From: Xiheimicrobium sp033763395
GTDB lineage: Bacteria; Myxococcota; Myxococcia; Myxococcales; Myxococcaceae
Assembly (NCBI GenBank): GCA_033763395.1
Contig: JANRKQ010000036.1
Span: forward strand, 1-64,000
DNA length: 64,000 nt
Direction of reading: 5' to 3'
Shown: one piece after another, positions 60,087 through 64,000 of the stretch
How positions within the stretch are numbered: the first letter of the stretch is position 1
Layout: every line of letters begins with the position of its first letter
Notes under the pieces: model-generated
Told to the model about the DNA's origin: nothing
Seen by the model: only the letters and a program-made list of their open reading frames with translations
Databases searched by the model: none
Position numbers and translations under genes: made by a program

Positions 60087-60140
60087 GGGGATGTGGCGGA
60101 ATGGATAAACGCGACACACCCGGTATTGACACCGGAACGC
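60087..60140 (+). pseudogene. tRNA-like 5' half (acceptor, D-arm, anticodon-like hairpin)
   Basis: Acceptor strand GGGGATG (60087-60093) is followed by TG, D-stem GCG/CGC with an 11-nt loop containing GG, then a 5-bp hairpin CCGGT/ACCGG (60120-60135) whose loop has only six bases (ATTGAC). Six extra bases separate D-stem and hairpin. No T-arm follows. The acceptor pairs with 60074-60080 upstream. This is a permuted or fragmented tRNA. Confidence 0.5.
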
Positions 60141-60212
60141 AGGCCATAGCTCAGTCAGGTAGAGCACGAGACGTCCATCTCGGAGTCGAAGGTTCAAATC
60201 CTTCTGGTCCCC
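60141..60212 (+). pseudogene. tRNA-like unit with 6-nt anticodon loop and shortened acceptor
   Basis: D-arm GCTC/GAGC, anticodon stem CGAGA/TCTCG (60167-60182) with a 6-base loop CGTCCA, variable GAGTC, and T-arm GAAGG/CCTTC with loop TTCAAAT are all present and in register. The acceptor pairs only 5 bp (GGCCA with TGGTC) because one base appears missing at the 5' side. The amino-acid identity cannot be assigned from this loop. It could be a decayed gene or a non-standard tRNA. Confidence 0.55.
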
Positions 60213-60563
60213 GGGGCGCCTCGCGCGAAGCCGGCTCGAGGTGACGAGCGTCGCCGCAGGGCGAGCGCCCGCGCCGAAGGTGAATGCCAGCCACTGGCGC
60301 ATCGTGCCTCCAGCCGTCCCGGAGCGCGCCCGCCCGCGGCCCGCCTCACCTCGCCGCGGGCGTCTCAGCCCGAGCGCCAGCAGTCGGGGCGCCAGACGGT
60401 GACGCGCGTGGAGGGCAGGTCACTCCACACGGCGCCCGGGTCCGCGACGCGCGGGGCGCTCCTCTTTTCTGGGGCTCCCGCCGCTCGAACGGCGACCGCG
60501 AACGCACGGTCTCGGCGGCACGAACGCAACGTCTCTTTGTCACGGACGCCCACCTCCTGGGCG
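60213..60563. other. Mostly gene-free stretch with a possible short coding remnant
   Basis: About 350 bases. On the minus strand, 60365-60553 has one frame with strong third-position GC bias near its end (DPGAVWSDLPSTRVTVW) but no well-placed start. A GTG with ideal AGGAGG spacing opens a different frame. It may be a small gene or a frameshifted tail of the DUF4173 gene. Confidence 0.35.
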
Positions 60564-62078
60564 TCACGGGCACCACGGCCCGGCCCACGCACCGCCTCCG
60601 AGCTCGTCGCAGGCCCGCGCGAGGTTGAAGGACGCCCACGTGCCTGGCGCCGTGCGGGGCCGCGAGAAGAGGCTGGCGTGGAACTCGTCGAGCCGGTGCG
60701 GAGGAATCTGTCGCAACACGCCCGCTGCGTCCGCCGAGAGGTCGCGCAGATAGGCGGCGTCGATCACCCCGTCGCGCTCGACGTTCTTCTTCGCGATGAA
60801 GGCGTCGGGGTTCATCGCGTTGAACAGCGCCAGCACGCCCGTCACCGTCGCGACGGCGCCCACCGCGAAGCGCCTGGGCCAGGTCCACAGCGTGATGGCG
60901 CGCCACACCATCAGCAGGCCCAGCGTCACGCAGATGATCTGCGAGAACAGGCGCTGGCGGGTGAAGCCGTAGGCGGCTTCGTAGAGCATCATGCGGTTCA
61001 CCGCCGACAGGAGCATCGGCACCGCCGCCACCACGAGCGCCGTGGCCGTCGCGTTGAGGGCCACGACCGCCGCCGGTGTCCCAAGCTGGGCGCGCCGGGG
61101 GACACTCAAGAGCGTCATCAACACGATGCCGGCCACCAACAGCAGCTCCCAGAAGCCGCGTCGCGCGTACTCCGAGTAGGTGACGCCGCTGGGGAGCTGG
61201 CAGGCGTCGGGCGCGAAGGCGCAGCGGGCCGACACGAGCGCGAAGAGCATCAGCACCAGGGTGAGGCCTCCCAGCAGCGCGAAGGCCTCGGGCGCGCCGA
61301 GCGTGAAGTGCAGCGGCGCTTCGGCCACCGGGCCCCTGGGCGAGCGCCGCCGCAGCGCCCACGTGACGCCACCAGCCGTGAGCACGAAGGCGCCGAACCC
61401 GACGAAGCCGGCCCGCACCGCCGCGTCGACCGGCACGGCCCACAGCGCCGAGAGCACCCCCTCGAGCTGGGCGCCGAAGGCCGCGTCACCCGACGCGAGC
61501 AGCAGCGTCACCAGGCCGATGATGGGCATCGCGATGGCCCCCACCTTCAGGGCTGGCAGCACAAGGCCCGGCAGCACGCGTGAGAGGCTCGAGCCCCGCA
61601 GCACCTCGCTCACCACCGCCGCGCCCGTGGTCGCGCTCGCGCCCACGGTCTTGAACGGGGCCGCGACGACGTGCCCGAGGCTCGCGTCCACCATCGGGTC
61701 TTCGCCATTCCAGCCGCGCACGGCGAGCGCGAGGAGCCACAGCACCGCCAGGCTGTCGAGCGCCACCACCAGCTCGCTGTCGCGCACCACCACGAAGCCC
61801 GCGAGCGTCACCGCCGCGCCGACGAGCCACCCGTTCGGAGCGCCGCGCTGCCAGCCCTCCCGGCCACCGCCGACCACCAGGGCCGTCGCCACCGCCACCG
61901 TGGTGAGGAAGAAGCCCAGGCCGAGGGGGCCACCATCGAAGCTCCAGGCGGCCAGCAGCGCCGTGAACGCCGCCCCTCCCAACACGACACGGCGGACGAC
62001 GGGCGGCCGCCGCACGGCCTCGAGTGGAGCAGGGGTGGGAAGGTCGACGGCGGACTCGGCAGCGGGCATCGGGGTCAT
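60564..62078 (-). CDS. DUF4173-like multi-TM membrane protein
   Basis: This 504-residue integral membrane protein has about 11-12 hydrophobic helices. It carries the conserved YSEYARRGFWELL segment (about residue 300) seen in DUF4173 proteins, then a polar C-terminal 85 residues. The function is unknown. ATG 62078 was chosen because upstream sequence is low-complexity and basic. It is divergent from the HEAT-repeat gene. Confidence 0.8.
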   Translation of the reverse strand: MTPMPAAESAVDLPTPAPLEAVRRPPVVRRVVLGGAAFTALLAAWSFDGGPLGLGFFLTTVAVATALVVGGGREGWQRGAPNGWLVGAAVTLAGFVVVRDSELVVALDSLAVLWLLALAVRGWNGEDPMVDASLGHVVAAPFKTVGASATTGAAVVSEVLRGSSLSRVLPGLVLPALKVGAIAMPIIGLVTLLLASGDAAFGAQLEGVLSALWAVPVDAAVRAGFVGFGAFVLTAGGVTWALRRRSPRGPVAEAPLHFTLGAPEAFALLGGLTLVLMLFALVSARCAFAPDACQLPSGVTYSEYARRGFWELLLVAGIVLMTLLSVPRRAQLGTPAAVVALNATATALVVAAVPMLLSAVNRMMLYEAAYGFTRQRLFSQIICVTLGLLMVWRAITLWTWPRRFAVGAVATVTGVLALFNAMNPDAFIAKKNVERDGVIDAAYLRDLSADAAGVLRQIPPHRLDEFHASLFSRPRTAPGTWASFNLARACDELGGGAWAGPWCP

Positions 62079-62236
62079 GTCGTCATCGTCGCGTCGGCGA
62101 TGGCGAATCCCGCGGTGGCGGCGCGGCGAGCCCGAGGAACCTTCGTGCAGATTCCGTGCAGGCGCGGGTGGGCCTTCGGCGCACATCAAGAACGGGCCGC
62201 CGAATATCGGCGGTGTTGGCTAGTCTCTGGCGTTGC

Positions 62237-62998
62237 GTGCGGTTCGTTCCGGTGAGTGTGGTGTTCAGCCTCGTGCCCGTCGTCGTCCTCGCGGCGGACG
62301 CCCGAGTGACGCTCTTGTCGAAGCAGCTCGCCGGCTCGAAGGATCCACGCGTTCGCGCGCAGACCGTGTTGCTCCTCGGCCAGACGGGCAGCGCCGAGGC
62401 CGTGGAGCCGCTCTGCAGCGCCTTGAAGGACGGCGAGTCGATCGTCCGCGCTTCGGCTGCCAACGCGCTCGGCGACCTGAAGCAGGAAGGCGGCATGGCC
62501 TGCCTCAAGGCGGCCCTCGGCGAGGCGGATCCCTCGGTGCGCGCGGCCATGGAGAAGGCGCTCAGCGGCACCGGCCCCGCGCCAGCTCCCGGAAGCGCTC
62601 CAGCGGGCCACGGTGGCCTGTACCTGAACGTCGAGCCCATCGCCGACAAAGTGGGCGGCCTCGATGACGCGCTCCTGACGCTGACGGACACGCTCTTGCG
62701 CAAGAAGCTCACCGATCTCGGCGCCAGCTTCGCCCCGGCTGGAGAAGAGAAGAAGGCGGCCCAGGCGCTCATCAAGAAGCAGAACCTGCGGGGCTACCAG
62801 GTGCGGGTGCAGCTCGCGCCGGGCGCCTCGGAGAAGCAGCTCAAGGTCGAGATGCTCATCATGACCTACCCGGAGCAGGCACTTCAGGGGAGCTGGAACG
62901 TGAAGGCCTCGGGCGCCAAACCCGAGACGCTCATCAAGGCCATGGTGCCCAAAGTCGTCGACGACGCGGCCGGCGATCTCAACTGGAAGTCGCCCTGA
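62237..62998 (+). CDS. HEAT-repeat-like exported protein
   Basis: The protein has 253 residues. GTG 62237 gives a clean signal peptide (about 1-20, cut near VLAADA). Two or three HEAT-like repeats (about 25-105, LLLGQTGSAEAVEPLCSAL type) are followed by a Pro/Ala linker and an alpha/beta C-terminal domain (about 120-253). It is probably periplasmic. It is followed by the HAMP-domain gene (30-bp gap) on the same strand, likely one operon. HEAT repeats suggest a scaffold. Confidence 0.75.
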   Translation: MRFVPVSVVFSLVPVVVLAADARVTLLSKQLAGSKDPRVRAQTVLLLGQTGSAEAVEPLCSALKDGESIVRASAANALGDLKQEGGMACLKAALGEADPSVRAAMEKALSGTGPAPAPGSAPAGHGGLYLNVEPIADKVGGLDDALLTLTDTLLRKKLTDLGASFAPAGEEKKAAQALIKKQNLRGYQVRVQLAPGASEKQLKVEMLIMTYPEQALQGSWNVKASGAKPETLIKAMVPKVVDDAAGDLNWKSP

Positions 62999-63028
62999 CG
63001 TGCAGGAAGGGTAAAGGCGAAAGAACTC

Positions 63029-63748
63029 ATGTCGACCCAGGCAGCCGCACCGGCAACACCCCAGTATCAGCGGAAGCTGAAGAACCTGCTGTTGGACTCG
63101 CGGTTCCAGCTCAAGTTCGCCGTGTACTTCATCGTCCCGACGCTCATCATCTCGGGCGTGCTGGGCGCCTTCATCGCCCACACCACCGGCAACCTCTTTC
63201 GCCGCATGAACGAGGCCGTCGAGGCGCGCAGCAAGTCCGCCGAGACGAGCAAGGAGCTCGGTACCTGCACGCTCAACAACGATCTCGCCAAGGGGCTCGA
63301 CGACCCCGCACTGATGACGAAGCTCGAGGCGCGCTCGAAGGAGATCGACGCTGCGTACGAGGCCGAGAAGGCCGCGGTGGTGCAGGCGCAGAAGGAGCTC
63401 GTCGCCCAGCAGCAGACGACGATCACCGTGCTGGTCGCGCTCCTGGTGCTGTTCGTGCTCCTCATCGGCGTGGTGGCCATCGTCATCACCCACCGCATCG
63501 TCGGCCCGCTGTTCCGCATCAAGCGCATGGGGCGCGAGGTAACGAACGGGGTGATCCGGCCGCCCGAGTACGGCCTGCGGCCGGGCGACGAGCTGAAGGA
63601 CGTGTTCGACGTCTTCGCCACGATGGTGAAGTCGCTGCGGGAGCGCGCCGAGGCTGATCTCAAGGCCGTCGATGCGGCGCTGGCGGGCGATCCCGAAGCG
63701 CTGCGCAAGCACCGGGCCGACCTCGCGGCGCGGCTCGAGCAGCGATGA
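63029..63748 (+). CDS. HAMP-domain two-TM protein
   Basis: This 239-residue protein has two TM helices (about 26-50 and 133-156) flanking a short periplasmic helical region with coiled coil. A HAMP linker (about 155-205) and a short charged tail end the protein. No kinase, methyl-acceptor or cyclase domain follows, so it is a minimal transmembrane signalling module, perhaps joined to another protein. The next gene overlaps it by 4 bp (ATGA). Confidence 0.8.
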   Translation: MSTQAAAPATPQYQRKLKNLLLDSRFQLKFAVYFIVPTLIISGVLGAFIAHTTGNLFRRMNEAVEARSKSAETSKELGTCTLNNDLAKGLDDPALMTKLEARSKEIDAAYEAEKAAVVQAQKELVAQQQTTITVLVALLVLFVLLIGVVAIVITHRIVGPLFRIKRMGREVTNGVIRPPEYGLRPGDELKDVFDVFATMVKSLRERAEADLKAVDAALAGDPEALRKHRADLAARLEQR

Positions 63749-64000
63749 CGCCTCCGCCGAACGTCTCGCTCCTCGCCCTGGGGAGCGCGTTCACGTCGGG
63801 CGCGCTGTTGGGGTGTTTTCCCTTCCTGGCGGTGCAGGTGTTGCGGGGGGAGTGGCCTCCCCTCGAGGACAAGGACTGGCTCGCGGGCTTCGTCTTCGTC
63901 GGCCTTTCGCTGGTGGCGCTCGCGGTCGTCGTCCGGGCGGTGTTCCGCCGGCAACGGGGAGCCTTCTTCGACGCGAGCCGGATGAAGGGGACGCCAGAAG
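63745..64000 (+). CDS. Small membrane protein, 3' end beyond window
   Basis: The ATG overlaps the HAMP gene stop. The visible 85 residues hold two TM helices (about 6-30 and 46-64) with a short polar tail, then the sequence runs off the window. No family is identified. The overlap indicates coupled expression with the HAMP protein. Confidence 0.6.
   Translation, partial: MTPPPNVSLLALGSAFTSGALLGCFPFLAVQVLRGEWPPLEDKDWLAGFVFVGLSLVALAVVVRAVFRRQRGAFFDASRMKGTPE

Noticed and set aside
59997..60302. A 101-codon minus-strand frame with a GWIRTST-like segment
   Set aside because: It is the antisense of the tRNA-like sequences; this peptide is a familiar artefact of reading tRNA genes backwards.

Overview
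The window is GC-rich chromosomal DNA of a myxobacterium-like bacterium (Myxococcota, probably near the Cystobacterineae). This is inferred from the family content. There is a MYXO-CTERM-like tail at the left edge, a large share of lipoproteins and signal-peptide proteins of no known function, and exported DUF1501, DUF1552 and DUF1592/1588-type proteins. There are also four active-looking Ser/Thr kinases plus one kinase-derived pseudokinase, and three sigma-54 activators, two of them carrying FHA domains. No insertion sequence, prophage, CRISPR array or replication origin was seen.

Layout. 1-6.3 kb: end of a Cys-rich MYXO-CTERM-type protein, small lipoproteins, a membrane-anchored pseudokinase, a NUDIX hydrolase, an NtrC-type response regulator, an ElaA acetyltransferase and a DUF2807-like lipoprotein. 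6.8-13.7 kb: exported cytochrome-like and Tat-exported proteins (DUF1501, DUF1592/1588 fused to a B-lectin, DUF1552). 13.7-19.6 kb: a beta-propeller lipoprotein, a TPR protein and others. 20.0-27.2 kb: a large TPR/DUF3857/transglutaminase lipoprotein followed by a compact cheW-cheY-cheA-cheC operon with no receptor, cheR or cheB. 27.2-37.8 kb: all four late tyrosine-degradation genes (hmgA, hpd, maiA, fahA), interleaved with a Tat/lipobox pirin, an FHA protein, a Cys-rich repeat lipoprotein, a TPR/coiled-coil protein and a PEGA kinase. 37.8-45.9 kb: a kinase with a PPDAVK minisatellite, then a 1,223-residue protein of ten about 105-residue modules. 46 kb: tRNA-Phe(GAA). 46.2-54.5 kb: two kinase/FHA-activator pairs, one kinase carried on a 7TM sensor. 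54.6-59.9 kb: an exported lipoprotein, an operon of an FAD dehydrogenase, a small membrane protein and a thioredoxin-fold lipoprotein with an in-frame UGA, a 59-residue gene with its own terminator, and dgkA. 60.0-60.2 kb: a cluster of abnormal tRNA-like sequences. 60.5-64 kb: membrane and HEAT-repeat proteins and a HAMP protein.

The two most unusual signals are the following. (1) At 56115-56657 (minus) one reading frame continues through a UGA that replaces the first Cys of a CxxC-type motif (UGYC). A perfect 6-bp hairpin with an AGGCU loop lies 10 nt downstream, which fits a bacterial selenocysteine insertion element. (2) At 60040-60212 the T-arm and 3' acceptor half of a class II tRNA lies upstream of a 5' acceptor/D-arm half that pairs with it, followed by a third tRNA-like unit with a 6-nt anticodon loop. 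This is a permuted or broken tRNA arrangement.

Recurrent theme: Ser/Thr kinases sit next to FHA sigma-54 activators (47-49 kb with overlapping stop and start; 51-54.5 kb). This suggests phospho-Thr signalling into sigma-54 promoters. Exported proteins in the window are rich in low-complexity linkers and short tandem modules.
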